A DNA stretch of 64,000 nucleotides from positions 99,878-163,877 of the forward strand of contig CAUJHV010000004.1 of the NCBI GenBank assembly GCA_963205115.1, written 5' to 3'. The notes beneath the pieces were generated by a model, which had not been told where the DNA came from, did no database searches, and saw only the letters and a program-made list of their open reading frames with translations. This document shows, piece by piece, positions 36,597 to 46,483 of this stretch. Positions within the stretch are counted from its first letter, which is position 1, and each line of letters begins with the position of its first letter. The DNA comes from Pseudomonadota bacterium (GTDB lineage Bacteria; Pseudomonadota; Gammaproteobacteria; Burkholderiales; Burkholderiaceae_C). Made by a program: the position numbers and the translations under genes.

Positions 36597-38780
36597 TCAA
36601 TATGTAACGCGAGCGAAGTGGGTCTGGCGCGAGGCCTCGAGTGCCTGACCCAGCGTGTGGATGCCCTGCGCCTCGAGCAGCGGGATCATCTTCAGGAAAA
36701 CCTCGGCCGTGACCATCGCATCGCCCAGCGCGGTGTGGCGGCCGAGCACCTCCACGCCCATGCGTTCGGCGATCGCTTCGAGGCGGTGCGACTCCTGCTG
36801 CGGGTGGATCACGGCCGACAGCAGCAGCGTATCCAGCACCGGATGGTCGAAGGTGACGCCGGTGCGCTCCTGCTTGAGCTGCAGGAAGCGCATGTCGAAG
36901 GCCGCGTTGTGCGCCACCAGAACCGTCTCTTGCGCAAAACCGTGGAAGGCGGGCAGCACCACGTCGATCGTGGGCTGCCCTTCGACCATCTCTGGCTGGA
37001 TGCCGTGGATGGGGATGCCGGCCGGCGGAATCGACCGCTGCGGGTCCACCAGCTGCTCGAAACAATCCTGCCGACGCAGCTTGCCGGCCACGATGCGCGT
37101 GGCACCCACCTGGATGATCTCGTCGCCTTCCGAGGGTTTCAGTCCCGTGGTCTCGGTATCGAAGACCGTGTAGCTCAGGTCGCTCAGGCGCCGCTCGGCG
37201 AGCTCGCGCGCCTGGTCGCTGCCGGCCTTGAAGAGGTCGAAGTCGTAGAACTCCGGACGGCTCTCGCTGTGCACGACCATCGCGGCGCCCAGCGGTTCGC
37301 CGGCCTCGGCAGACAGCGGCAGCAGGAAACGGAAGAACGCCGCCTGCCGCACCCGTTCGCGCTCGAACCAGAAGGCGCCGCCGTGCCGCTGCACGACGTC
37401 GCGCACGGTCAGCGCACTGGTGTCGTTGCCGATGCGGATGGCATCCGTTTCCCAGCCCATCACGGTCTCGGTGCTCATGGCCTGGCCGATCCAGATCAGG
37501 TCCAGCTGCGGGCGACCGTTCTGGACCTGCAGCCGCAACTGCACAAGCTTGATGTCGTACTCGTCGACCAGGCGCGCGGCCAGGTAGCTCAGGGCCTGGA
37601 TCAACGAGAAGCTGTCGACCTTGAGCCACAGCGACGCGTCGACCTCCGCGGCATCGGCCCGGCAGCCGACCGTCGTCTGGATGCGGCGCACCGCCGCCGA
37701 CACCAGGTCCGCACCCAGCATCTCCTCCAGCGGCCAGCGTGTCTTCATCGTCTGCGTCGTGTGCGTGGCCAGTTCCTGGATGCGCCGGCTCATCGACGTG
37801 GCCTCGTCGCGCACCACGCCCTGGAAGCGCTCACGTGTGGCGGCGTCCAGATCCGGCTCCTCCAGCAACTCGACCGCCGCCTGCAGGTTGCCCAGCGAGG
37901 CGCGTGCGCTTTCGGTGAAGCTGTGCAGCATGCGGTCGCGCTCGGACTCGTCGGCGAAGTCGCGCGTGATGTTGTCGAGCATCAGCACGAAGCCGGCGAT
38001 CGGGTTGTCGGTCTCGTCTTCCGGAGCGCGCACCGGCGCGAGTTGCACGCGCAGCAACTGGCCGCTGCGCGTGGAGGTGACGAACTGGGCTGACGGGTTC
38101 GGCGCGCCGCGCTGCAGGCGGCTCTGCACGCTCTCCAGCGCATGCGCCACGAGCTTGCGGTCGAAGACGGCGTAGATCGATCGACCCAGTGCCAACAGCT
38201 CGGCCCCGCCCACGGCAGGACCGTCGACCAGCGCGCGGAACTGCAACCGGGCACGTGCATTGAACAGCAGCACGCGGCCGTCGAGGTTGCACACGACGAC
38301 GCTCTGCGTCAGCTCGGACATCAGTGCCGCCAGCCGGCCGCGCTCCTGCTCGACCTCGCGACTGCCTTCGCGCACCTTGGCTTCAATGTCGGCGCGCAGC
38401 GCGCTGCGCTGGCGCACGAGTTCGTTGACCTGCACGGCCAGCGCGCGGCTGCCGGCGCCGTCGGCCGGGTTGTCGATGGGCAGTTCGCGCGCCACGTCGC
38501 TGGCCATCAGCACCTGAACCTGCTCGGCCAGCCGACCCGGTGCCGCACCATGGCGCAGCCAGAGCTGGCGGCACACCACGCCCAGGCCCAGCGCCGCAAA
38601 GAACCACAGCATCAAGACGATGGCGATGCGCGGCTCCAGCAGCGCCCACAGCTGCGTGCGCTGCGCGGGTTCCAATGTGCCCACCAGCGCCGCGGCCACG
38701 CCGCCGAGCGCCACGGCCAGCAGTGCACCCGGCGCAAACGAAGCCAGGATCAGCGCACGATCGATCTTCACCGCCGCCAT
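36597..38780 (-). CDS. DnaQ-like 3'-5' exonuclease fused to a membrane-anchored degenerate histidine kinase
   Basis: A 727-residue protein. Two transmembrane helices (about 8-33 and 52-72) are followed by a PAS-like domain (about 150-270), a HisKA-like helix pair (about 282-345) and a remnant ATPase-like region (about 390-490). In the H-box the usual SHELRTPL appears as TESARASL (289-296), with Glu in place of the phospho-acceptor His. The N-box Asn is also missing (LIQALSYLAARL). The C-terminus is a DEDDh exonuclease with Asp541/Glu543 (DTETTG), Asp629 (HNAAFD) and His682/Asp687 (HTALGD). It starts four bases after the receiver gene and ends the signalling operon. Confidence 0.88.
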   Translation of the reverse strand: MAAVKIDRALILASFAPGALLAVALGGVAAALVGTLEPAQRTQLWALLEPRIAIVLMLWFFAALGLGVVCRQLWLRHGAAPGRLAEQVQVLMASDVARELPIDNPADGAGSRALAVQVNELVRQRSALRADIEAKVREGSREVEQERGRLAALMSELTQSVVVCNLDGRVLLFNARARLQFRALVDGPAVGGAELLALGRSIYAVFDRKLVAHALESVQSRLQRGAPNPSAQFVTSTRSGQLLRVQLAPVRAPEDETDNPIAGFVLMLDNITRDFADESERDRMLHSFTESARASLGNLQAAVELLEEPDLDAATRERFQGVVRDEATSMSRRIQELATHTTQTMKTRWPLEEMLGADLVSAAVRRIQTTVGCRADAAEVDASLWLKVDSFSLIQALSYLAARLVDEYDIKLVQLRLQVQNGRPQLDLIWIGQAMSTETVMGWETDAIRIGNDTSALTVRDVVQRHGGAFWFERERVRQAAFFRFLLPLSAEAGEPLGAAMVVHSESRPEFYDFDLFKAGSDQARELAERRLSDLSYTVFDTETTGLKPSEGDEIIQVGATRIVAGKLRRQDCFEQLVDPQRSIPPAGIPIHGIQPEMVEGQPTIDVVLPAFHGFAQETVLVAHNAAFDMRFLQLKQERTGVTFDHPVLDTLLLSAVIHPQQESHRLEAIAERMGVEVLGRHTALGDAMVTAEVFLKMIPLLEAQGIHTLGQALEASRQTHFARVTY

Positions 38781-38784
38781 CGCC

Positions 38785-39156
38785 TCAGCCTCCTGCCAGC
38801 ATCTCGCGCACCTTCGCGGCGAGTTCCTTGGTCGAGAAGGGCTTGGTCATGTAAGCGTCCGCGCCCACGCCCATACCCTGCGCCACATCGGTGTCGCGGC
38901 CCTTGGCCGTGAGCATCAGGATCTTCATGCCGGCCAGCGACTCGTCGGCTCGCGCGGCCTGGCAGACCTCGAAACCGGTCTTGCCCGGCATCATCACGTC
39001 CAGCAGCACCAGATCGGGCTTCTGGGACAGGATGGCCGCGAGCGCCTCGTTGCCGTCGCGCGCCACGCTGACCTGCCAGCCTTCGCGCTTCATCAGGAAT
39101 TCCAGCGAGATGAGGATGTTGGGTTCGTCGTCGGCGATCAGGACTTTCTTGTTCAT
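38785..39156 (-). CDS. Stand-alone response regulator receiver
   Basis: A 123-residue single CheY-like domain with no output domain. It has the acidic pair in VLIADDEP, phospho-acceptor Asp53 in LVLLDVMMPG, LMLTAKG and the conserved Lys in AYMTKPFS. The ATG at 39156 overlaps the stop of the sensor kinase gene (ATGA), so the two are coupled. Cognate kinase is almost certainly the SSS-histidine kinase upstream. Unlike CrbR-type partners of similar sensors, it lacks a DNA-binding domain. Confidence 0.9.
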   Translation of the reverse strand: MNKKVLIADDEPNILISLEFLMKREGWQVSVARDGNEALAAILSQKPDLVLLDVMMPGKTGFEVCQAARADESLAGMKILMLTAKGRDTDVAQGMGVGADAYMTKPFSTKELAAKVREMLAGG

Positions 39157-41885
39157 GCGTCGGTCTCCTGGCTGTGTGCGCCTGCGCTGGCGGGTGCGAC
39201 CCACGGCAGGCTGAATCGAAAGCAGGAGCCCTGCCCCGGCGCCGATTCCAGCCACATGCGGCCACCGAAGTGCTCCACGATGTGCCGGCTGATCGGCAGG
39301 CCCAGGCCCGTGCCCTGCGGGCGGTTCTTTTCGTCGCCGCCTTGTCGGAACTTTTCGAAGATGAGCTGCTGCTGGGCCGCCGGCACGCCGGGCCCGTTGT
39401 CATGCACGTCCACCGTCAGGCCACCCGCATCGGCAGCCAGACGAACCTGCACGAGGCCCGTGTCACGGGGCACGAACTTCGCCGCATTGGACAACAGGTT
39501 CATCACCACCTGCGTCAGCCGGTCGGCATCGGCCTGGATCGTGCGCACCGTCTCGGGCATGTGCAGCTGCAGCGCCGCGCCGCGTTCGCGGAACATCTCG
39601 CCGGTGGCAGTGACGGCCTGCTGCAGCAGCTGGCGCATGTCCACCGGCGTGCTGCGCCATTCGGCATGGCCCGACTCGATCTTTGCCATGTCCAGCACCT
39701 GGTTCACCAGCCGCGACAGGCGTTCGGTCTCGGACACCACGATGCCCAGGAACTGGCCGCGCTGATCGGCTTCCATCTCCGGGTCGTCGCGCATCAGTTC
39801 GGTCAGGGCGCGGATGCTGGTCAGCGGCGTGCGCAGCTCGTGCGTCACCGAGGACATGAAATCGTCCTTGAGCTTGTCCAGGCTCTTGAGCTGTTCGTTG
39901 ACGTGTCGCAGCTCGCTGGCTTCTTCGACGATGCGCATCACATCGTCGACCTCGAGGTTCTCTTCCTGGGCCACGGAAGCGACCATCACCCGCGCCGAGG
40001 CGCTGCCGATGGCACCCGCCAGCTGTGTTTCGACGAAGTTCACGGTACGCGCATCGGCCTCCAGCGCCTCGGCCGTGGGCGCACCGCTGCGCCGCGCAAA
40101 GTCACCCAGCAGGCGCTGCGCGCGGTCGGCCCCGAGGAAGCGGCCCAGCAAGGCCCTCAGGTCGGCGAGCTGCGCGTGGCCGCGCCAGAAGACGCGGCCC
40201 GACGCGCCGCGTTCGAAGATGTCGACGAATTGCAGCGCCTGGCTGACTTCGCGTGCGCTGGGCGGGCGCCACAGCGAGACGCCGACATACAAGCCGGCAT
40301 TCAGCAGCAGGCTCCAGAACAGCGCGTGCGTCAGGTTGTCCATGCCGGACAGGCCGAGCAGCTGCTCCGGCCGCAGCCAGCCAATGCCCGCGGGCCCGTG
40401 CTGCAAGAAGTCAGCCGGGAACCAGCCCGATTTCGCCAGCGAGGGCAGCATCAGCGTGTAGGTCCACATCAGCGCGCCTGCGCTCAGGCCGGCCAGCGCA
40501 CCGTTGCGTGTGCCGCCCTTCCAGAACATGCCGCCCAGCAGCGCGGGCGCGAATTGCGCCACGGCCGCGAAGCTGATCAGGCCAATGCTCACCAGCGCGT
40601 AGGCCTCGCCGGCCACGCGGTAGTACACATATCCCAGCAGCAGCAACGCGACGATCACCGCACGGCGAATGCCCAGCAGCACCCCCGTCAGATCACCCCG
40701 CGAGGCAAAGTGCTTGCGGCGCATCAGCAGCGGCAGAACCAGATCGTTGGACACCATGGTCGACACCGCGATGGCCTCGACGATCACCATGCCCGTGGCC
40801 GCCGACAGGCCACCCACGAAGGCCAGCAGCGCCAGCCAGGGTGCACCCGCGGCCAGCGGCAGCGACAGCACGAAGGTCTCTGGGTTGGGCATCGCACCGG
40901 GCCCGTTGGCCGGCGCACCCTGGAAATACAGAAGGCCGCCGATGGCGATCGGCAGCACGAAGACGTTGATGGCCAGCAGATAGGCCGGAAAGGCCCAGGC
41001 CGCGCGCCGCACATGGCCCTCGTCGACGTTTTCGACCACCATCACCTGGAACTGGCGCGGCAGGAAGATGACCGACAGCATGGCCAGCAGCAGCAGGCCG
41101 AACCATTGGTCGGCGGCGAAGACACCCTCGGGTTTCAGGACCTTGGCGATGGCCGGCACGTCGCGCGCGCGGTCGAAGAGGGCCTGCGGGCCCGGGAACA
41201 GCACGTAGGTGACGAAGACGCCCACAGCGAGGAAGGCGAGCAGCTTGACCACCGACTCCGCGGCGATGGCCGCGACCATGCCTTCGTGGCGCTCGGTCGT
41301 GTCGAGGTGCCGCGTGCCGAACGCGATGGTGAAGCCGGCCAGCACCAACGCGACATAGAGCGTGCCGTCACCGTACCAACCGCTGGCGCTCATCATGTCC
41401 TGGCCGGTCATCAGCGACAGGCCGCTGGCCACGGCCTTGAGCTGCAGCGCGACATACGGCACCACGCCAACCAGCGCGATCAGCGTCACCAATCCGGCCA
41501 GCAGCCGGCTCTTGCCGTAGCGGCTGGCAATGAAGTCGGCGATGGAGGTGATGCGGTACTCGCGGGCAATGCGGATCATGCGCCGCAGCACCACCCAGGC
41601 CATCACCATCGCCAGCGTGGGCCCCAGGTAGAACGGCAGGAACCACACCCCAGTGGCCGCCGCGCGGCCCACGCTGCCGAAGTAGGTCCAGGCCGTGCAG
41701 TACACACCCATGGACAAGGCGTAGACCCACGCATTGCCGATCACCGAGCGGCCCTGGGCTGCGCGGCGGTCGGCCCAGCCGGCGACGCCGAACAGCATCG
41801 CCAGGTACACAAACGACGCGGCCAGGACCAGTGCGGTGGGCAGCGGCTGCAGGCTCACGGCGCGGGCGGCGGTGGTGGCGTCCAT
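39153..41885 (-). CDS. Sodium:solute symporter-like sensor histidine kinase (CbrA/CrbS-type)
   Basis: A 910-residue sensor. The first about 480 residues are an SSS/PutP transporter domain with about 13 membrane helices (IRIAREYRITSIADFIASRYGKS, YRVAGEAYALVSIGLISFAAVAQF). A linker leads to a HisKA domain (MSSVTHELRTPLTSIRALTELM) and an intact HATPase (VVMNLLSNAAKFV, DNGPGVP, PQGTGLGLPIS). It lacks the C-terminal receiver found in some relatives. Sensors of this type control acetate or amino acid use. It is the third gene of a five-gene operon and lies near actP-yjcH, so acetate is a likely signal (inference). Confidence 0.9.
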   Translation of the reverse strand: MDATTAARAVSLQPLPTALVLAASFVYLAMLFGVAGWADRRAAQGRSVIGNAWVYALSMGVYCTAWTYFGSVGRAAATGVWFLPFYLGPTLAMVMAWVVLRRMIRIAREYRITSIADFIASRYGKSRLLAGLVTLIALVGVVPYVALQLKAVASGLSLMTGQDMMSASGWYGDGTLYVALVLAGFTIAFGTRHLDTTERHEGMVAAIAAESVVKLLAFLAVGVFVTYVLFPGPQALFDRARDVPAIAKVLKPEGVFAADQWFGLLLLAMLSVIFLPRQFQVMVVENVDEGHVRRAAWAFPAYLLAINVFVLPIAIGGLLYFQGAPANGPGAMPNPETFVLSLPLAAGAPWLALLAFVGGLSAATGMVIVEAIAVSTMVSNDLVLPLLMRRKHFASRGDLTGVLLGIRRAVIVALLLLGYVYYRVAGEAYALVSIGLISFAAVAQFAPALLGGMFWKGGTRNGALAGLSAGALMWTYTLMLPSLAKSGWFPADFLQHGPAGIGWLRPEQLLGLSGMDNLTHALFWSLLLNAGLYVGVSLWRPPSAREVSQALQFVDIFERGASGRVFWRGHAQLADLRALLGRFLGADRAQRLLGDFARRSGAPTAEALEADARTVNFVETQLAGAIGSASARVMVASVAQEENLEVDDVMRIVEEASELRHVNEQLKSLDKLKDDFMSSVTHELRTPLTSIRALTELMRDDPEMEADQRGQFLGIVVSETERLSRLVNQVLDMAKIESGHAEWRSTPVDMRQLLQQAVTATGEMFRERGAALQLHMPETVRTIQADADRLTQVVMNLLSNAAKFVPRDTGLVQVRLAADAGGLTVDVHDNGPGVPAAQQQLIFEKFRQGGDEKNRPQGTGLGLPISRHIVEHFGGRMWLESAPGQGSCFRFSLPWVAPASAGAHSQETDA

Positions 41886-41912
41886 GGCGGAGCGGTCGGG
41901 CGGGCAGCGGGC

Positions 41913-42083
41913 TCAGCCCGGCTCGCGCTCCATCAAGAGCGCCAGCAGACCGATCAGCACGGCCCATGCGCCGAACAAGGCGAGCGGGTCACCGGCCCAC
42001 AGCCGCTGCAGTGGAAAGTTGAAGGCCAGCCAGCCGGCCGCGAACAGCGCGATCAGGCGCTGGGTTCCCAAGGTGCGGTGCAT
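41913..42083 (-). CDS. Small two-helix membrane protein
   Basis: A 56-residue protein (starts MHRTLGTQRLIALFAAGWL, ends LIGLLALLMEREPG) with two hydrophobic segments. GGAG precedes the ATG at 42083 with good spacing. It sits 27 bases before the SSS-kinase gene. Small membrane subunits accompany many SSS transporters, so it may partner the sensor's transporter domain; this is inference only. Confidence 0.65.
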   Translation of the reverse strand: MHRTLGTQRLIALFAAGWLAFNFPLQRLWAGDPLALFGAWAVLIGLLALLMEREPG

Positions 42084-42134
42084 GGCGGTCTCCTTGCTTG
42101 TTATGTTCAGCGCCGGCACTTGGCCGTGCGGGCG

Positions 42135-43577
42135 CTACAGAGTATCGAACTTGAAATGCTGCCGCAGGAAGAGCCGGAAGCGCTTGACGATGGCCAGCGA
42201 GTCACGTAGCGGCTCGCGCTCCAGCGCGCCCAGCTCCGAAGCCATGACCTCGTTGCCCGGCCGTGCGCCGCCGGCGCGCTGGCGCAACTGGTGCGACAGG
42301 CGCAGACCCATCAGGAAATGCAGAGCGTCGGTCAGGTCGCGTGCCAGCTCCGCGTCCATGCGGCCCTGCACCGACAGCGCGCGCAGCCGCGCCACGGTGC
42401 CGGGTTCACGCACGCCGAACTCGAGGGACAGCGCGCGCACGCCGTGCACGATCGGGAAGGTGCCCAGCTTCTTCAGGTCCAGCAGCTGCTCGTCGCGCTT
42501 CGTGGTCAGGCGCTTGAACCAGTTGCCGCTTTCCTGGAACTGGTCCGCGGCGGCCGCAAAGCGCGCGAGGTAGGTCGCCTGGCCCGAAACGATGCGGTCC
42601 AGGTAGGCCTTGGCCTCGACCAGCAATTCGTCGTCGCCGGCCACGGCGACCGCATCGAAGAAGATCGCCAGGTGCATGGGCCCTTCGGGGTCGTGCCCGT
42701 AAAGCCAGCCGCGGACGGTCTCCTTGAACGGCGTCATCGCCTGGCACCACAGCGGGTTGGTCAACATGATCTGCCCCGGGCAGGGCGGGTAGCCGAAGGC
42801 CGCCAGGGCTTCGTTGAAGCGCTGCGTGATCTGCGCCAGCTCGGGACACGCGAACCCGTCGCGCAGCAGCAGTGCGTTGTCCTGGTCGGTCTTCAGGATC
42901 TGTTCGCTGCGGCCTTCGCTGCCCATGACCAACAGGCAGCTGTTGGCCACCAGTTCGGCCGGCGCGATCAGCGCCCAGGCCCGCGCGAACAGCCGTGTAT
43001 TGAGCTCGCTGACCAGCCGCGTGATGCGCTCGATGCGGATGCCGCTGCCGTGCAGCAGGGCCACCATCTCGTCGACCCGCGCAGCCGCGACCTGGAGGTC
43101 ATCGATGGAGACAGCCTCGTCGATCTGCAGCGCGATGAGGTGGGAGTGATTGGCGACAAAACTCACCAGATCGAGCTGGCCCAGCACGCCCAGGACTTCG
43201 TCGCCATCGCGCACCAGCAAGCGGTGCACGCGGTGCTTGACCATCAGGAACAGGGCCTCGAAGACCTCGGCATCGGCCTGGATCTCGATCAGCTGGAAGC
43301 GCGCGACCTCGCGCACCGCCAGCTGCGCCGGCGGTGTGTCACGCAGCAGGGCGTCACGCAGGTCGGTGGTGGTGAACATGCCCAGCCGCTCATGGCCGGC
43401 TGCGTCGCGGTCACGCACCAGCGCATGTGTCAGACCGTTAGATGACAGCTCGCGGCAACTGCTTACCAGGTCCGTTCCGCCGTCCAGGTAGTAGGGCTTT
43501 CGGATGTAGGCGTCGCGGATGCGCGCCGTGACCAGCGAGAGCATCTCGCGCTGGGGTTCTGCCGGGTTGGATCTCAT
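42135..43577 (-). CDS. CBS-domain nucleotidyltransferase-like protein (DUF294)
   Basis: A 480-residue cytoplasmic protein with a CBS pair in the N-terminal third (MFTTTDLRDALL, VHRLLVRDGDEVLGVLGQLDLV), then a nucleotidyltransferase-like domain with MGSEGRSEQILKTDQDNALL (GS plus DxD), and a C-terminal DUF294-associated domain (LKKLGTFPIVHGVRALSLEFGV). This family resembles PII-uridylyltransferases but its substrate is unknown. It is the first gene of the sensor operon and begins 38 bases after the actP terminator. Confidence 0.88.
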   Translation of the reverse strand: MRSNPAEPQREMLSLVTARIRDAYIRKPYYLDGGTDLVSSCRELSSNGLTHALVRDRDAAGHERLGMFTTTDLRDALLRDTPPAQLAVREVARFQLIEIQADAEVFEALFLMVKHRVHRLLVRDGDEVLGVLGQLDLVSFVANHSHLIALQIDEAVSIDDLQVAAARVDEMVALLHGSGIRIERITRLVSELNTRLFARAWALIAPAELVANSCLLVMGSEGRSEQILKTDQDNALLLRDGFACPELAQITQRFNEALAAFGYPPCPGQIMLTNPLWCQAMTPFKETVRGWLYGHDPEGPMHLAIFFDAVAVAGDDELLVEAKAYLDRIVSGQATYLARFAAAADQFQESGNWFKRLTTKRDEQLLDLKKLGTFPIVHGVRALSLEFGVREPGTVARLRALSVQGRMDAELARDLTDALHFLMGLRLSHQLRQRAGGARPGNEVMASELGALEREPLRDSLAIVKRFRLFLRQHFKFDTL

Positions 43578-43614
43578 GGAACAGGCCTGCGGCATCGGGG
43601 CCGCACAAAGACAA

Positions 43615-43647
43615 GCGGGGCTGCAGACAGTGTGCCTGCAGCCCCGC
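43615..43647 (-). terminator. Terminator after actP
   Basis: Perfect 12-pair stem GCGGGGCTGCAG / CTGCAGCCCCGC around a nine-base loop. In the minus direction it is followed by TTGTCTTTG. It separates the yjcH-actP transcript from the DUF294-led operon. Confidence 0.8.
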
Positions 43648-43674
43648 GATGGCGGTTTACCTCAGATCAGGAGA

Positions 43675-45402
43675 TCAGTGGCCCGACGCACCGGAGGCGC
43701 CGATACCCGTCTCCGAACGGACCTGCTGGGCGAAGAAGCCCGCCTTGTCCTGCGCAGCACGCTTGCTGCTGTCGAGGATCGAGAACAGCCAGATGCCCAC
43801 GAAGCCGATGACCATCGAGAACAGCGCCGGGCTGGTGTACGGGAACCAGGCCGAGCCCTTCGGGTTGCCCAGCGTGGCTTCCCACACCGCAGGCGACACC
43901 ACCGTCAGCGCCACCGAGCTGATCAGCCCGAGGAAGCCGCCGATGACCGCGCCGCGCGTCGTGCAACCCTTCCACAGCACGCTCATCACGAGCACCGGGA
44001 AGTTGGCCGAAGCGGCGATGGCGAAGGCCAGGGACACCATGAAGGCGATGTTCTGCTTCTCGAACGCGATACCCAGCACCACGGCGATGATGCCCAGGCA
44101 GATCGTCGTGATCTTGGAGACACGCAGCTCGGCGGCACTGTCGGCCTTGCCCTTCTTGATGACGGTCGCGTACAGGTCGTGCGACACGGCCGAGGCGCCC
44201 GACAGCGTGAGACCGGCCACCACCGCGAGGATGGTCGCGAAGGCCACCGCCGAGATGAAGCCCAAGAACACGTTGCCGCCCACCGCGTTGGCCAGGTGGA
44301 TGGCGGCCATGTTGCCGCCGCCCAGCAGGCCGCCCTTCGCATCGAGGAATTGCGGGTTCGTCAGCACGAAGGTGATGGCCCCGAAGCCGATGATGAAGGT
44401 CAGGATGTAGAAGTAGCCGATCCAGGTCGTGGCCCACAGCACCGACTTGCGCGCTTCCTTGGCGTTAGGCACCGTGAAGAAGCGCATCAGGATGTGGGGC
44501 AGGCCGGCGGTACCGAACATCAGCGCCATGCCGAAGCTGATGGCGGAGATGGGGTCCTTCACGAAGTTGCCCGGGCCCATGATCGAGAAGCCGATCTTGG
44601 CCGCTTCCTCGGCTGGCTTGCCACCCTTCTCGGCGATGCCGGTCTTGATCTTCACGGCTTCGGCGAACATGGCTTCGGGGCTGAAGCCGAAGTGCGCCAG
44701 CACCATGAAGGCCATGAACGAGGCGCCGCACAGCAGCATGATGGCCTTGATGATCTGCACCCAGGTGGTGGCGGTCATGCCACCGAACAGCACGTAGACC
44801 ATCATCAGCGCACCGACGATGACCACGGCGATCCAGTACTCCAGACCGAACAGCAGCTTGATCAGCTGGCCCGCGCCCACCATCTGCGCGATCAGGTAGA
44901 AGGCCACCACGACCAGCGTGCCGGAGGCCGCGAACATGCGCACGGGCGTCTGTTCGAAGCGGAAGGCCGCCACGTCGGCAAAGGTGAACTTGCCCAGGTT
45001 GCGCAGGCGCTCGGCCAGCAGGAAGGTGACCACCGGCCAGCCCACCAGGAAGCCGATCGAGTAGATCAGGCCGTCGAAGCCCGAGGCCATCACCGCGGCG
45101 GAAATGCCGAGGAAGGACGCGGCCGACATGTAGTCACCCGCGATGGCCAGACCGTTCTGGAAGCCCGTGATGCCGCCGCCGGCGGTGTAGAAGTCGGCCG
45201 CGCTCTTGGTCTTGGCCGCGGCCCACTTGGTGATCCACAGCGTGAAGGCGACAAACGCGCCGAACATGCCGATGGCCGTCCAGTTGGTGGCCTGCTTCTC
45301 GGCCTGCCCGAGATCGGCGCCAGCAGCGTAGACCGCCGCGGATACGCCGCACAGTGCGCCCAGCGTCAGCAGCTGGCGCAGGGGGGAGGACAGCCGGCTC
45401 AT
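43675..45402 (-). CDS. actP: Cation/acetate symporter ActP
   Basis: Sodium:solute symporter of 575 residues importing acetate and related short carboxylates. It has a signal-like N-terminus ([21 protein letters not shown]), about 13 membrane helices, and typical blocks [31 protein letters not shown] and SDPxxx-like cytoplasmic loops. The ATG at 45402 overlaps the stop of yjcH (ATGA), as in other yjcH-actP pairs. A strong terminator follows. Confidence 0.92.
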   Translation of the reverse strand: MSRLSSPLRQLLTLGALCGVSAAVYAAGADLGQAEKQATNWTAIGMFGAFVAFTLWITKWAAAKTKSAADFYTAGGGITGFQNGLAIAGDYMSAASFLGISAAVMASGFDGLIYSIGFLVGWPVVTFLLAERLRNLGKFTFADVAAFRFEQTPVRMFAASGTLVVVAFYLIAQMVGAGQLIKLLFGLEYWIAVVIVGALMMVYVLFGGMTATTWVQIIKAIMLLCGASFMAFMVLAHFGFSPEAMFAEAVKIKTGIAEKGGKPAEEAAKIGFSIMGPGNFVKDPISAISFGMALMFGTAGLPHILMRFFTVPNAKEARKSVLWATTWIGYFYILTFIIGFGAITFVLTNPQFLDAKGGLLGGGNMAAIHLANAVGGNVFLGFISAVAFATILAVVAGLTLSGASAVSHDLYATVIKKGKADSAAELRVSKITTICLGIIAVVLGIAFEKQNIAFMVSLAFAIAASANFPVLVMSVLWKGCTTRGAVIGGFLGLISSVALTVVSPAVWEATLGNPKGSAWFPYTSPALFSMVIGFVGIWLFSILDSSKRAAQDKAGFFAQQVRSETGIGASGASGH

Positions 45403-45707
45403 TTCAGCACCGCCTTGTTCAGTTCTTCGGCCAGCGTGTCGAACTCGCCATTGGCGCGACGCACGTAAATGGCAGTGATCACGACCGTGAACACGATGAC
45501 GGCCAGACCGATGGGCATGCCCATGGTCATGACACCACTGCCCAGGCGCGTCGAGAGGAACGGCTTGTTGAAAGCCACGAGAAGGATGAAGCCGTAGTAA
45601 ACGATCATCATCGACAGCGTCAGCCACCAGCCCAGGCTCGAGCGTTTGCTCTTGAGCTCCTGGTACTTGGGGTGACTGGCAATCTTGTTCGCCAGTGCAA
45701 CGTCCAT
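45399..45707 (-). CDS. yjcH: DUF485 membrane protein YjcH
   Basis: A 102-residue protein with two transmembrane helices ([20 protein letters not shown] and [16 protein letters not shown]) and the DUF485 signature around NKPFL. It is the usual small partner encoded ahead of actP. GGAGA six bases ahead supports the ATG at 45707; the codons upstream of it are Arg-rich and non-coding. Confidence 0.92.
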   Translation of the reverse strand: MDVALANKIASHPKYQELKSKRSSLGWWLTLSMMIVYYGFILLVAFNKPFLSTRLGSGVMTMGMPIGLAVIVFTVVITAIYVRRANGEFDTLAEELNKAVLK

Positions 45708-45841
45708 GTTGTCTCCAATTGCGGTTGAGGCGTTGTTCACGCCGAGTGCCGCATGGTTGGACGAAGCTCTGACCTGCTTCTGACTCGGTTCCAACAAGGG
45801 CTGACAACCGACCGCACCTGGGCGGCGCGCTGGCCTTGCGC

Positions 45842-46483
45842 TTAGCCGCGAACGACGCCGCCGCGAGGCCGGGCGGCCTCCTCCCACGCGGGCCCTTCGA
45901 ACCAGGAATCCCCGCGCAGACAGGCACTTAGCGCGTCGAGCGCGTCCGCGCCCCAGAACGCGCGTCCGTCCAGAACCATGGTCGGCACGCCAAAAATCCC
46001 GAGCCTTGTGGCCTCGTCAGTGTTTACCCTGAGATCCCGCTTCACGGTGGGGTCGGACGGCTCGCGAACCGGATTCAAGCCCTGGCGCAAGCCCGCCAGG
46101 CGCGCCTCGTCGTTGGCATCCGCGCCGCCTTCCCAGACATGGCGAAAGACCGTTTCGACCACGTGGCGACTCGGCGACTGGCCGGGCGGCACGCAAGCCA
46201 GGGTCAGGCGCAGCAGGGCCAGCGGATTGAACGGGTGCTGCGCCGGCAAGTCCAGCCGCAGGCCCTGGCGGTGGGCGCGCCAGGCCACGTCGCGGTAGGT
46301 CCACGCGCGCTTGGGCTCGATTTCCGCCGGTCCCTTCTGGCCCCAGTGCGACAGCAGTCCGGCAAACAGGACCGGGCGGTACACCACGTGGTAGCTGCAG
46401 CCCTGCAGCGCCTGCGGCAGCGCATCGAAGGCCAGCCAGGCGTAGGGCGAGATGGGGTCGAACCAGAAATCGATGCGCGTCAT
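45842..46483 (-). CDS. 2-hydroxychromene-2-carboxylate isomerase-like protein (DsbA/kappa-GST fold)
   Basis: A 213-residue thioredoxin-fold protein. [16 protein letters not shown] supplies the glutathione-binding Ser, and [28 protein letters not shown] is the typical C-terminal block. Members isomerise chromene carboxylates in naphthalene breakdown, but many have other glutathione-dependent roles, and no aromatic pathway is seen here. Its ATG overlaps the stop of the DUF1289 gene (ATGA). Confidence 0.85.
   Translation of the reverse strand: MTRIDFWFDPISPYAWLAFDALPQALQGCSYHVVYRPVLFAGLLSHWGQKGPAEIEPKRAWTYRDVAWRAHRQGLRLDLPAQHPFNPLALLRLTLACVPPGQSPSRHVVETVFRHVWEGGADANDEARLAGLRQGLNPVREPSDPTVKRDLRVNTDEATRLGIFGVPTMVLDGRAFWGADALDALSACLRGDSWFEGPAWEEAARPRGGVVRG

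Noticed and set aside
39174..42209. A 1011-codon plus-strand open frame opposite the SSS-histidine kinase
   Set aside because: Same shadow effect; Gln/His/Arg-rich with no recognisable fold.
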